From Carposina sasakii (Eukaryota; Arthropoda; Insecta; Lepidoptera; Carposinidae), in assembly GCA_014607495.2 (NCBI GenBank), contig CP053170.1:1178001-1242000 (forward strand): a DNA stretch of 64,000 nucleotides, given 5' to 3'. The position numbers and the translations under genes are program-made. A model generated the notes under the pieces. It did not search any database and was not told the DNA's origin. It saw only the letters and a program-made list of their open reading frames with translations. Shown piece by piece: positions 46,501 through 56,840 of this stretch. Positions within the stretch are counted from its first letter, which is position 1. Each line of letters begins with the position of its first letter.

Positions 46501-49336
46501 TTATCCTTGAACGACGTGTTGCAAAAATACTATAATTATTCTAATTATTTTATGTCAAACAGCAAAAGATAGGTGAGGTAAAACAGCAAGATTACCATCG
46601 GCAGGGACAATGTCGCGCTCGTAAAATTACCTCAAAAGGAAAGAAAAACAAGACGTAAAATTTCCTTATAATGCAGAGTTTAGACCATATTGGTTTAAAA
46701 AACAGGCCGGATATTCGTCAGCTGACAACAAAGGACGTCCTATAAGGAGGCCCGATGGTTAGTAACCACAAGTAGCGACTGGATAGGCATGCTATGGATA
46801 AATAGCAAGAATAACATTCAGAGCACGCACACGCTTCCAAAGTTAAAACTCGTGAATCATTGTTTGACGCAATGGGTTCAAATTTATCGAAAATTTTCCG
46901 TCTATTTACTTCTACCCGATAAAATAATATATATAATAATAATAGAAAAAAAATTAACTAATTATTTATAATATAATATTTACCAACATAAATAGACAAC
47001 ACATACACAATGTATGTAAATTATAGTTAATTTGCCTGTATTCATTATAATTATTGAAGTCTATATTATTTCATCGTCTAAAAGTTCTCATTCTCTTATA
47101 AAAACGTAACGTGTTGCGGGACATAAGGACTAAGAAGTAATTTGACTATGCGCAATCATAAGCTTGCCTTTTTACATTACTCTTAATTTTTCGTTTGTGT
47201 ACTTATATACCTAATAATAATAATAACAATAAGCATTGAATAATTTGAATAGTTATTCGTAGCAATGTTGGTTTAGATTAATAATTATCTTATCTGGTTA
47301 GTATTATCTGAGAAAGTATAACAACGTGGATTTTTTGTACTAGCAAGGATTTTAGGATGTGTAAGAAAGAAGAAATTTTACCTGTCATTTCTTTTTATGC
47401 TAGATATGCTATCTAATAAAAATAAAAAGAAATGACAGGTAAAATTTCCTTAATGTTTTTTTTTTCATTGAAGTGTAAAAACTTATACGTTATTATTACA
47501 TACCTCAATCAAGTTAGTATCATAATATTTACTATCTATGAATAAAAAAGTACAATCGAAAACCAAATAATATATAAGTAAATTAAATATGTCTGTCCGC
47601 TGCGTACATTCATTTGGAATTGTAATCGCGTATGAATTCCATTTAGGAATACTGTATTATAGTTCTGATAAAATAATAACGGTCACTAACGGTCGCCATT
47701 TCAGTAATAATACATAGTTGTAATGACAGCTATCTGCTGCCACTTTGAACTTGAGACAATCGGACTGATGGTATTGTTGTGATTTAGAACAATATCTTAT
47801 TTATTAGTTTCTTATATTGTATTATACTTACTGATAATTAGAATACTTACAGTTGTTTTTAAATCGGAACCTTGTGTAAATGTCGATTTAAAATGGATGT
47901 TAAAAATAGCAAAATACAAGCATAATCAGGTAAGTATCTAAGTACATAATTTTAATTTATGGATACCCTAATTTCTAAATACAGACAATTTTAGCTATCT
48001 AGTGCATCCGAAAAATAAAAGTGCAGAAATGGCTGTAGAAAGCATATCGCTCTGCTCCAATAAAAAAGTTAAAACCGTAGAATCATGACCGTTACACCGA
48101 GGCACTGACATCAAAGAAAGCGGCAGTCTAGACTAAATTACTTTTTCTAAAATCGAATTTTCATGGCGAAAGTTGGGTTAATTCATGACCAATTGCAAAT
48201 TAGGGAGAAATTATTTTGTAAAGTATTTTTCTATTAGTATTATTTATGCACTTCATAATTTGAAACAAACTAAAAATAATCTCATTCTCATTTCAATTAA
48301 TATACGAGTAATGTAATGAACCGTTTTACCCAATGCCGCACACCTAATAGATGCATATATAATTGATTTACCTATTAGTTAATGATCTCTATAAATATAA
48401 TAAATAACTAAGAATTTTCTACGTATTCATAAAGCACTAATTCTCATATTTAATCTCTGCTACGGAACAGGCGCAATACAACCGAAGTGCTAAAAATATC
48501 AGAAACTTATTCTGAATGTGTATAGGTATTAATTTTGTATATCAAATTTTATTGCTAATATGTAATAAAGTAGGCGGAAAAATGTAGGTACCTAGTAGAA
48601 AATATGTTTCACTACTCTCTGTCATCGTATTAATAATAATTATTCTGAGAAAATACACTTGCTATCAAGGTCTAATTAAACAATGACCAATTTAAATTAT
48701 TTCAGCAAAAGTTCATTTTATAATAGTCAATAATAGCCATCAGGCAGATTCGCACTACCAGTCTTGTTTCTAGGTCAAACCTACTTACCTGTATTAATTA
48801 ATACATAACAATTAAAAATGCGTGACAGCTGTTTCATTGCTATAATTTGATATATTTAATTGAAGCAAATAGCTTCAAAATTTCATTGTTCGAAAACTGT
48901 CGACTTTCCTTAATAACATGCAAAATAAGTATTGAGTAAATAATCTACATAAAGTCTCATAAAGAAATTAAATTACAACCAATTAGATATTTTTGCACTT
49001 GTGTGATTCGCCGGTAATGCAACTGTCAATATACGACCTATTGTTACTAGTTGCAACTTTTTGTATAACTAAGTATTCTATTATTAACATGACTACATAT
49101 TACCGTCAATATTTTCATCATAATATCATTAATTTTTCACTTATTATTTAAATATATTATCATTAACAAATTTACCAATACTTCAAATACATCAAAATCA
49201 TAGACACCCTACATGCAAAAATTTAAATCAGCTGTTCTAATGATACGTCAAAAAGAATTAAAATTTCAAAATGGCTTACCTTCGCGCCAATCTGGTTCCC
49301 GCACTGGCCGGCTTGTAGGTGCACTATTTCCCTCAT
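31542..49336 (-). CDS. Beta-tubulin, insect beta-3 (60D-like) class
   Basis: Three minus-strand exons: 49280-49336 (ATG at 49336), 36025-36133 and 31542-32749 (TAA). Phases 0 and 1 agree and give 457 aa. Exon 1 encodes [19 protein letters not shown] (the tubulin autoregulation signal) and breaks at the usual GAK/FWE site. Exon 2 encodes [12 protein letters not shown] to YYNEAA. Exon 3 holds the rest, including the GTP loop GGGTGSG (146-152). The junction of exons 2 and 3 gives [20 protein letters not shown], a 6-7 residue insertion relative to ordinary beta-tubulin. That matches the position of the insertion in Drosophila beta-3 tubulin (betaTub60D), the developmentally regulated isotype of mesoderm and other tissues. 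The acidic tail ends [10 protein letters not shown]. Intron 1 is about 13.1 kb and intron 2 about 3.3 kb, both repeat-rich. The coding exon is GC-rich against its surroundings. Confidence 0.96.
32836..32983. mobile_element. Fold-back MITE in tubulin intron 2
   Basis: Inverted arms of 29 bp: ggcgccattcatttattacg / ataataaatgaatggcgcc, continuing to agactat / atagtct with one mismatch. The interior is G-rich (ggggggac, ggggggaggg). It begins 86 bp upstream of exon 3 in gene orientation. Confidence 0.88.
33128..33240. repeat. Short inverted repeat N, copy 2
   Basis: gagcggagaaatagatatta and accgataggattgca match 7582-7618 in reverse orientation. 'ttttctccgtttac' and 'gatttctccg' lie at the far side. 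Confidence 0.55.
33517..33703 (-). repeat. Inverted duplicate Q, copy 1, with signal-peptide-like ORF
   Basis: This is about 97% identical to 49923-50112 in opposite orientation, with sharp ends (catatgtagatt ... cccatagt). On the minus strand an ATG at about 33645 reads [18 protein letters not shown] then [19 protein letters not shown] and stops a few codons later. That is a typical secretory signal (charged start, hydrophobic core, ASA-C cleavage site) with a short mature part. No relative is recognised. It could be a duplicated first exon of a secreted-protein gene (a gtcagt donor-like site follows DPR) or an uncharacterised repeat. It lies in tubulin intron 2. Confidence 0.6.
34172..34292. 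mobile_element. Fold-back MITE in tubulin intron 2
   Basis: Ends ggggtaagcacgaacct / aggttcgtgcttacccc (17 bp, exact), with further internal inversion around cgctagcgactcgctagc. About 121 bp. Confidence 0.88.
34404..34500. mobile_element. Family G MITE, right-end fragment
   Basis: aatttcgagtctcaatttta ... cttctgttacaccctga matches the right half of 62068-62325. Confidence 0.7.
35750..35812. repeat. Hairpin with 21-bp arms
   Basis: tcttttttaacccgcggttt pairs with aaaccgcgagttaaaaaga, one mismatch, loop about 20 bp. It is in tubulin intron 2, about 210 bp from exon 2. Confidence 0.75.
39544..39865. repeat. Diverged repeat with internal duplication
   Basis: The phrase gacttggcagatg(a/g)tg(t/c)agaattg occurs at about 39545 and 39678. 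The 3' part (gctgatgtacttattcttct; tagtcgactcttacg) matches repeat P. A 60-codon open stretch follows (39872-40078), but it matches nothing I know. Confidence 0.5.
41376..41530. mobile_element. Family J MITE, copy 3
   Basis: Ends gcctagcatgacc / ggtcatgctagg; interior cgatacgatatcgtacgata and atagccgccataatgaat (the reverse of copy 2's interior). Confidence 0.82.
41620..41835 (-). repeat. Family A repeat, copy 5 (variant)
   Basis: Minus-strand copy with a distinct left part (aacgcgaaagtttgtgcgta, ggctggagcgattttaataa) and the standard right end gcagtccacgcggacggagt. It may be a subfamily. Confidence 0.7.
42520..42591 (+). repeat. tRNA-like sequence, copy 2
   Basis: 72 nt: gacccgg start, A box tagctcagtggttagagc, a perfect T arm (gtggg tttgatt cccac) and a closing ctcgggt. 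The anticodon arm does not close properly (mismatches in the 5-bp stem), and the sister at 19780-19852 shares the same middle (agcacggta). It is therefore better read as a tRNA-derived repeat head than as a working tRNA gene. Confidence 0.6.
42832..42895 (+). mobile_element. Family G MITE, left-end fragment
   Basis: tacagggtgtaacagaaagg ... gcgaaaagctatgtaa ... agcccactatagag equals the left end of family G; the right half is missing. Confidence 0.75.
43467..43680 (+). repeat. Family B repeat, copy 4
   Basis: ctagcgaccgcccacggctt, cccgtgcgaagccgatacga, aaatccgttccctagtttga and gcgactttgttttataatat in order. It is the cleanest copy of the family in the window. Confidence 0.72.
45414..45704 (+). 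other. Unassigned 96-codon ORF in tubulin intron 1
   Basis: ATG at about 45414, stop at 45702-45704. It reads [20 protein letters not shown], then [20 protein letters not shown], with a hydrophobic segment near the end ([15 protein letters not shown]). There is no family I recognise, no splice context and no codon signature stronger than its surroundings. It is antisense to tubulin. It could be a chance ORF or a small membrane protein. Confidence 0.2.
47372..47448. repeat. Perfect 27-bp inverted repeat (77-nt hairpin)
   Basis: Left arm 47372-47398 (gaaattttacctgtcatttc...) and right arm 47422-47448 are exact reverse complements, loop 23 nt. Size and shape are like a small pre-miRNA or a solo MITE remnant; nothing else marks it. 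Confidence 0.7.
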
Positions 49337-51189
49337 ATTGTTTATTTTAAATTATCTATTTATCTAATAACTATGGGACGGTCGTGTTCGTGTTCCCGCC
49401 ACAGCCAGCTGCTAACGACTGCTCGACTTCGGTCAAGAAGTGGACGAATGAAAGGAAGTGATCATTTGCAGGGTGCAGTGTGGCAAGGTTGGCTGTTTTA
49501 CCCATTTTTAGGGGGTTGAACGACATTTTAGAGATGGCCTCGAACTTATTATATACAAACAGCGATTGTAAAATATTGAAAAAAATCTATTAATAATTTA
49601 TAGTAAGTATATGGACTAGCTGAAAAGTGTAAACTATTTTCTGTTAAAAATATTGGTGCAGGTACTATCATAGAGGAATGAGATAATAATTTATATAAAA
49701 TAAAAATAAATATTAAAATAAGCAAAAAATTATAAATAACTATTCTTATTAACCTATGGTAAAATACCTAAAGATTTCGGAAAGTTTTTTTTTGTAAAGT
49801 AAATACTTAAGTAATTAAGTAAGTATACCTATCTATATTAATGGGTTTTAGAGTTTCATAATAATTAGTGGTTTACTAATTTACTAATTTCTATAATCCT
49901 GAGGATGCCACGGTTGTTGGAAACATATGTAGATTATTTATCTAGTTTTTGATTTCGGAAATAGTGCAATGTATTGTCTTGCATGCTAGGTGCTCGGGTC
50001 TGGTTTCTCGTGGCGATTGTAGTTAGTGCAAGTGCCTGTTTTCGCAGTTATGAGTTATCAGATCCGAGGGTCAGTGGAGGGTGTAGGGCCCGGTAGTGGG
50101 CGCTCCCATAGTAAATAATGAGTATTAGTTTTTAAGTTATTTTTCATGAAACCTTACCCTCTATCAAATAATATGAAGAAATTAGAAAACAAAAATAAAG
50201 GCATCTTTACTATCAATACTTTGGCTGGACAGAGGATTAGCCTCGCTATCCGCCGGCAGTGGAGTTGTTAAATATGTTCTAGATCCATCCAACTGTATAA
50301 AAATAGAGGGTATATTGCCTGCAATTACTGGCAACACCGCCAGGCGCCCCATGATTCACGCACGGAAGTCCCATGGCGCAACAATGGACTCGTAAATTAG
50401 TTTATTTCTTTATGTTTGACTTTTCTAAAAATTTGTAGGTAATTATGTAGGTGCGCTATTTTCTAAGAAAAAAATATTTCTTTAGGTCCTGCCTGCCTAT
50501 GTCTGACTTGTTGTCCATGTCTATCAGTAGGTAGTAATGTCTAGCAAACTTTTTTTTAGGTCTAGGAGCTACACTACGAGTATACCCACGTACAGAATGT
50601 ACATTTTTTTGCAGAATAGATTTATAGCTTATATTAGTGCCGCAAAGCTTTAGATTAGTGCCGTAACGCATTAATCAAATAAACTCTACCTTTTCAATTG
50701 TAAAAAAAATAATTTTACAAATATCATATAGCTAGATTGTTGTATTTGTGCCCGATAAGCGGCGGTAGACTCACCCCTCACCACCACCAACTCTAGAAAA
50801 ATGACTGTAATTTGCACATTTCTGCCGAGCAAAGTGACTGTATTAAGGTAGGTAACCTGTAGTATCACTAGTAGGTGTTTCTGTCTTAATTGTGCAAGTA
50901 GGTACTAAGTTTATTAAGACTGTCTACCACAGTGACGTGTCTACCATGATTATTCTGAGCTTAGGACTCGCCACTCAAATCTAGATTGGCGGCATATAAT
51001 GTACCTACGTTTCAAAATGGCGGATAATTTTAGACCGCAGACAATGGAGAGGGGACAGGCTTCTACGGTAATTAGACGTCGTAGGTCGTTCGAGAGAAAA
51101 TGCCCACGATTCGTGGTAATTCGTGTAAAAGAGTCATGAATGAAATAAAAGTTTTAATATCTTTGCCCCCGGAGACAAATAAATAAGAA
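49337..51189. other. Tubulin upstream region
   Basis: It contains the 5' flank of beta-tubulin (minus strand). A locally GC-richer stretch at 49376-49510 could be part of the 5' UTR or promoter; I see no TATA box I would defend. The inverted duplicate Q is at 49923-50112. The remainder (50120-51189) shows no gene. Confidence 0.45.
49923..50112 (+). repeat. Inverted duplicate Q, copy 2, with signal-peptide-like ORF
   Basis: Plus-strand counterpart of 33517-33703. ATG at 49984; the reading matches copy 1 residue for residue through GGCRAR, then meets TAG where copy 1 has TGG. Within these 36 codons the only DNA differences are two in codon 2 (ttg versus cta), both leucine. The other differences are a 1-base indel and a substitution upstream, and two substitutions after codon 36. 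Confidence 0.6.
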
Positions 51190-53387
51190 CAGCACCCGTA
51201 TGATGAATTTGGTGAGAGCAAGATGTCTCACTTTTAAACTTTGACTATGGATCTTTCTACGCTTTTAAACGTCAAATTCACAGAGCTAAGTAATAACTAG
51301 ACAAGGCAAGTGTTTCAACTTGGTGTATAAAAAGGGATTGCAAACCACTTCTATCGGCCCTAATTCATTCAGTCCTGGCTCGAGAACGAGTGTCTATTCT
51401 AATTCCTTAAGTCTATTTTTACATACACTTAGTTTATCTAGTTATTAACAAGAACGTATAAAGAACATATTATTATTCTTTATACGTTCATGGTTATTAA
51501 TAGCTCTGTGAATTTGACGTTTAAAAGTGAGACATCTCGCTCTCACCCAGTGACGGATTTACCAGCAGGCTGAGTAGGCTCGAGCCTAGGGCGGCAGATT
51601 TTGGGGGCGGCAAATTTGGGAAACGATTTTTTTTTTTACCTCATAGAAATCAAAAATATTTTTCTATGACGGTTTTCTGATGTCTTACAGATAGAAGTCT
51701 GCAACAAATTTTGTCGATGACTTTTCTCTCTCACTTGTCATTGCACATTCCGAGAGTAGCAAACTTCCATATTCTAGAGTAAAACAGCTAGTTCGCCGCC
51801 CCTCAAGCAGTGATCGGCCTCGCGCCTCTGCGCCCTTTGCCCACACTTCTTATGAGTGAAAAGAGCGCAATTGTAAAAAATATGCCCCTCTTCCCACTAA
51901 CAACCCATACATGCCAGTCTTACTACTGGTTGGAGGCTACGAACTGGATGGTTTGTATATAATGTTTCGATTTTTATTCGAATATAATGAATAAATTTAG
52001 TGAATAATTTTACCGATTTCAATCTTATGTATCGACTATTATGTGTTTCACATGCACTAGTAGCTTCAGAAAATTCGATTGGAATTAAAAAAAAATCTTG
52101 AACAGTAATAGCGAGATAGTCTTAAGTCAAAAAAATATTTTTTCCCCGAACGCGGTATTTTTTTAATGCTACAATGTTATTAATGATGTCAATGTTGCAC
52201 GTGCACGTGGCGAGCTTCATTCTCTATTCCAATAACCGTGTGGGTTACCCCGGTTACCCGAACAAATCGAGGCGAAAAACGAAAACAAAATCGGATCAAA
52301 GGAAAATAAAGCACGAAACTACGGAACCACGAGTTTTACCCTTACAAAAAATACTGTGTCGTGATTCAAGCGACTTATTTGGGTGTGTGCTGTTATTTTT
52401 CGAAGTGTTTCCTGAACTTTATGAATATTTTCACAGCACTGGTAAGTAAAAACTTTTGATAATCATAATAAATTATAATAAATCATTTGTAACGAATCAA
52501 TTTATTGAAAGAGCCCTGCAAAAATATTTTTCATTCCGAAACTTGGAACATGGTCACGTTAAATTTTTGAACATTTTCATATTAACTATAAATAGTATTT
52601 TAAAAGATTGCTCATGTCTATATTGTGATTTTGTCTTTTTCAATTCAGCAAACCTTTCAAAAAATAAAAATAATAATTAAGAATAAACAATTCATCGGAA
52701 ACTGTGCAAAGGTCTGATTTTTTCGTGATAGCATAGAAAAAAATGACGTTTTTACGTTAAGGAGGTTGGCTACATACGATAAAAATTTAATAAAATTTGG
52801 TAATCGTGCTAATATTCTTTAGCATCAAATACGATGACAGAATTTTTTTCAATTTTTCGTCTACATAGTTGTCGAATAATTTGAGTTTACAATATGCAAA
52901 AGATATGCCTATATATATCTGAATCCTATCACCTATGCTTATGCATGTAAACTCTAGTGGTGAATTACTCGAAAACTATGTAGAAGAAAAATCTTTCAAA
53001 AAATTGTATATTCATATTTAATACTAAAGAGTATGCAGAGTATGCTCACGAACTCACCAAATTTCGTCAAATTCTAATCATTTTGAATTTTCCTATAGCT
53101 GTAATTTTCGAAATTGAATATTTTCGACACGGTTTCATCAATAAAAAAAGCCCCAGTCAGCGCATTTTTGCCATCGTCCTGCGTACACTGACAGAGCTTT
53201 TTTCCAATTAGTCAAACGACATATCGAAGAATTTTAATTTCGAAAATTCGAGGTAAGATTCAGCGACTGATCACCTTAACTATTAATTGTGTCAATTTCA
53301 AACGAAGGATACCGCTGCTTGCGTACGAGAAATAAACTCCTTAATTTCATCCTTTCCATTTCAGTTCCTGAATAAAAAATTGTGAAA

Positions 53388-55881
53388 ATGAGTGATGGGA
53401 GAAAGCGACTTAGTGGAGCGGAGTACAAAAAAAAGGCCAAAATAAAAAAAGAAGAACAAGAGCAAATCATACGGAAAACCGCAAAAATTAACAGTTTTTT
53501 TTTAAATGAAAATTGTGTCGAAAAATCGGGAACCTCGACATCGCAATCTGGAAGAGACGAAACCGACGTGAAATCTGCTGCCGAACTGTCATCTGTTGAT
53601 CCATCGACTAAAGAAAAAACTGATGATTTTGTTCTGGACGACGAGTGCTCCAAAATTGAAGATAGCTCTTCTCAGACCGAGTCGTTAAACGATGACCGAA
53701 TGCAAACAACGGTAAATCAAAACAAAGATCCAGCTTTATGGGAAATTAACGACACTTTAAGGGAAATCATCGCGAGATGCGGCTTCGATCAAAACAAGTC
53801 GTCTGATTTTTCTAAAAGTGAAAAAAAATATGCTGATCAACGTCGTTTCTTGCCAATGAGTATCTTCCAAAGAAAAATGAAAAACAATGAAGTGAAGGAC
53901 CGAAATTGGCTGGTTTACTCCGAAAGTAAGAGTTCCGTATATTGCGGACCGTGTTTGGCATTCGGTCCATTGGAAAATAAAACTCAATTCGAGAACGAAG
54001 GATTCAATGATTGGAAAAATGCAGAACACCGAGTAGGTCAGCATGAAAACTCTGCGCGTCATAAATCTAGTATCCTTAGCCTGAAAGCTAGAAGTGCAAT
54101 TGATGGTCGAATCGACAATTTACTGCATTTGCAAATTGACGAAGAAATCACTTATTGGAGAAATGTTCTAAAAAGGGTTGTTGCTGTAGTGAAGCGGCTG
54201 TGTTCAAGAGGTCTTGCTTTTAGAGGAAAAAGTGAGAAGTTCGGTGATCCACACAACGGAAATTATTTCATGATTCTGGAACTGTTAGCTGAGTTCGATC
54301 CTTTCTTAGCCAGTCATATCGAACGGTTTGGAAATCAAGGATCCGGAAGTACCAGTTACTTATCGAAGACCGTTTGTGATGAGTTTATACTCTTGATGGG
54401 CGATAAAGTCTTGAAGCAAATTGGAGACGAGATAAGAAGCGCGAAATACTTCTCCTTAATTATCGATTCGACACCGGATATAGCACACGTGGACCAACTC
54501 ACCTTCGTGATTCGATATGTTTCGGAAACAGGAGAACCCTGTGAAAGATTCCTCGAGTTTTTGCCCTCAGTCGGACATAAAGCTGAAGAAATGTTTGCTG
54601 CCATTATTTCGGAATTTAAAACCTTGGGCTTGAATATTGAAGACTGCCGTGGACAATCGTATGACAATGCCGCAAATATGTCTGGCATATACAATGGCTT
54701 GCAGGCTAAAATTCAAAGTCAAGCACCGTTTGCTTTTTTCGTTCCTTGCTCTGCCCACTCTTTAAATTTAGTGGCAACTGCGACTGCTGAATCTTGCACA
54801 GAAGCTTGTCGATTCTTCATGTTGCTCCAAGAAATATACGTTTTTTTTTCAAGTTCGACACAACGCTGGAAGATATTGATGTCTGAAATCGGAGAAGGCA
54901 AAACCGTCAAGAGAGTGAACCTCACACGTTGGTCAGCTAGAGAAGATGCATGCAGAAGTTTGAGAGATTCGTGGCACGAAGTCCTTAAGGCCTTGGAAAC
55001 AATCAGAAATGATGGCACCGAAAAGCCTGTCACACGAAACGAAGCAACGGGAATTCTTTCAAAATTAAACAATCTGGAAACGGCGTTAATGGTTGTTGTG
55101 TGGAATGTTTTTTTGGAAAGAATAAACAAAGTAAATGTTCAAATCCAGGCTTCTACGGTAGATTTGATTACTGTAGCCGATCTTTATGAATCTCTTCGCA
55201 AGTTTTTCGTAGATCAACGAGAAGGCTTCAAGCATTACGAAGAAATGGCAATCGAACTAAGTGCGACGAAGCAGTACACAAAAGACCTGGGAAAAAGACA
55301 ACCGAAAAGAAAAAAATTTGCTGATGAAACACCCGATGAAGAACTGAGTATGACCGCGAGCGATACTTCGATCGGAATTAGAAAAAAGGAAGAAGGCGTA
55401 CGACAATTTCAATGAAAAATTTTCATTTCTAACCAGAATGAGCGAATTGTCATCATCAACCCTTACGAAAAAGGCTCTGTCCTTAGAAGAAGTGTATCCT
55501 AATGATTTAGAGACTGAGTTAGTTCAAGAATGCATGCACTTTCGAGGCCACATATCTTCGCAAAACATTTTCGTAAAGCCAGATTCTAGATCATTACAAA
55601 GCCTATCTTCGTTTCTGCGAAAGCAGAGTTTGCAGAACGTTTACCCGAACTTGGACATAGCCCTTCGTATGGCCTTGTGTACACCAGCGACGAATTGTTC
55701 TGGTGAGAGAAGCTTTTCTTGTCTCAAAAGGGTAAAAAATTATCTGAGATCGACCTTGAGCCAAGAAAAATTGAACGCTTTAGCTCTTTTGTGCATAGAG
55801 TCGGAATTAATGAACAAGATTACTTACGACGACATCATCGATGATTTTGCCAACAAAAAATCGCGCAAAAAGGCATTGTAA
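53388..55881 (+). pseudogene. hAT transposase (TTF finger, DUF4371, hAT dimerisation), frameshifted
   Basis: The first reading block, 53388-55415, runs 675 codons from MSDGRKRLSGAEYKKKAK. It has an acidic/serine N-terminus, a TTF-type zinc finger (about residues 140-230: VYCGPCLAF ... W ... H ... ARHKSS), and a DUF4371/RNase H-like core. The core includes LIIDSTPDIAHVDQ and CRGQSYDNAANMSG, which would hold catalytic Asp residues, and VPCSAHSLNL. The second block, open from 55354 to 55881 in another frame, continues ILRSELEKRKKAYDNF and FSFLTRMSELSSSTL, then the C-terminal dimerisation region (TNCSGERSFSCLKRVKNYLR). The frames overlap at 55354-55415, and a few family residues appear missing there. 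This looks like a small frameshifting deletion, so the copy is inactive but young. An intron is unlikely because no splice sites bracket the join. Confidence 0.92.
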
Positions 55882-55963
55882 CGAACTTCTATTCCGTCGT
55901 AAGTAATCTTGGTCATTGATTCCGACTTGACGGAGTCGATTATTTTTAACTGTTTGTAAGCGC

Positions 55964-55969
55964 AATAAA
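55964..55969 (+). terminator. Poly(A) signal of the hAT transposase
   Basis: AATAAA 83 bp after the transposase stop, followed by T-rich DNA; the expected place for the element's own signal. Confidence 0.55.
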
Positions 55970-56685
55970 GATTATTTATTAACGTTTACCAAATGTTCAT
56001 TATTGTGTAAATAGCATACATTACCCCGCCCCTACATGATTGAGCTTCGATTAGCTCAAAAATATACCGAAAAATTATTTTACGTGCAATTTCAACGAAA
56101 TTGTTGCATTGTAAAAATAATGTATGATATGACAATTGTTGAGGCAAGGGCGGCAAAAACTATTCAGCCTATACCTTGAAAATTTGTAAATCCGCCACTG
56201 CTCTCACCAAATTCATTATACGGGTACAGGTCGAAACCAACATACAAGGGGTTTCAATAAGGATGTAGGTAGGCATTAATACTTTAATACTTATTATTAT
56301 AATAGCATTTTCCCGGTTTTATATTTTTTTACCGAGAAAACAGCAAATAACATGGTGACCTTAGTAAGTACTTATAAATCTTATTATAGTCGCAGTACAT
56401 ACTGAGAATTGACTATTTTCCATACTTTCTTTTTGACTGTCCAGGGACGGACTTAGACATAAATATTAATGATGTAGATTTCTTTGCTGGTACGTTTTCT
56501 TTGATATTATTGTGGTATTATATTATGTTATACCAAATGGACATTATATTATAACAAAGAATAATTAAACTAAGTGCCGAAATAAATGAAAAGATGACGA
56601 AATTGTCACAGAAACGTTGTTTAGCTTAATACGGGCGGACTTTTCCAATGGTCACATAACTTACCTGAAGGATAAATGTGACAAT

Positions 56686-56840
56686 AGGGTCGATTCCGGC
56701 AGTCACACTTAAACCTAATCCTAATTTTAGTCAGGTCTAGGTATCTCTCTCCGTTCTTAACATAAAGGGCTGAGAGAGAAAAGGACAGGTAGGACTAATT
56801 TTACGTTTAGGTTTAAGTGTGACTGCCGAAATCGACCATA
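56686..56840. mobile_element. Family F fold-back MITE, copy 4 (best preserved)
   Basis: Ends gggtcgattccggcagtcac / gtgactgccgaaatcgacc, continuing as acttaaacctaa / ttaggtttaagt. Interior ctctctccgttcttaacata. It defines the family consensus with 3621-3766. Confidence 0.87.

Larger units (their letters stand above)
36134..49279. other. Tubulin intron 1 (13.1 kb): contents
   Basis: The intron holds dispersed repeats at 39544-39865, 41376-41530 (J), 41620-41835 (A), 42520-42591 (tRNA-like), 42832-42895 (G) and 43467-43680 (B), plus a perfect hairpin at 47372-47448. Long windows (36260-39500, 43700-45200, 45720-47340, 47460-49240) are plain AT-rich DNA with no feature I can name. First introns of insect beta-3 tubulin genes are known to hold tissue enhancers, so regulatory sites are plausible, but none is visible by motif alone. 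Confidence 0.6.
51548..56200 (+). mobile_element. hAT-superfamily DNA transposon (4653 bp)
   Basis: Inverted ends cagtgacggatttac / gtaaatccgccactg, exact 8-bp target duplication ctctcacc (51540-51547 and 56201-56208). It encodes a TTF-finger hAT transposase of the ZMYM1-like group (53388-55881). The 5' 1.8 kb holds an open 5' segment with a good donor (ctggtaagt at about 52440). An acceptor (tttccatttcag at 53353-53364) lies just before the transposase ATG, which suggests a spliced leader. A fold-back lies at about 52775-53090. The ends contain ggcggca motifs on both sides. Confidence 0.95.
51190..56228. mobile_element. Palindromic element split by the hAT transposon
   Basis: Left arm 51190-51300 (acccgtatgatgaatttggt; gtgagacatc complement; caaattcacagagct). 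Right arm 51485-51547 plus 56201-56226, inverted, with arm identity high apart from a 31-bp extra block in the left arm (about 51238-51268). Rejoining the flanks across the hAT element restores the right arm. A smaller hairpin (aacgtataaagaa / ttctttatacgtt) lies at the centre. Confidence 0.8.
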
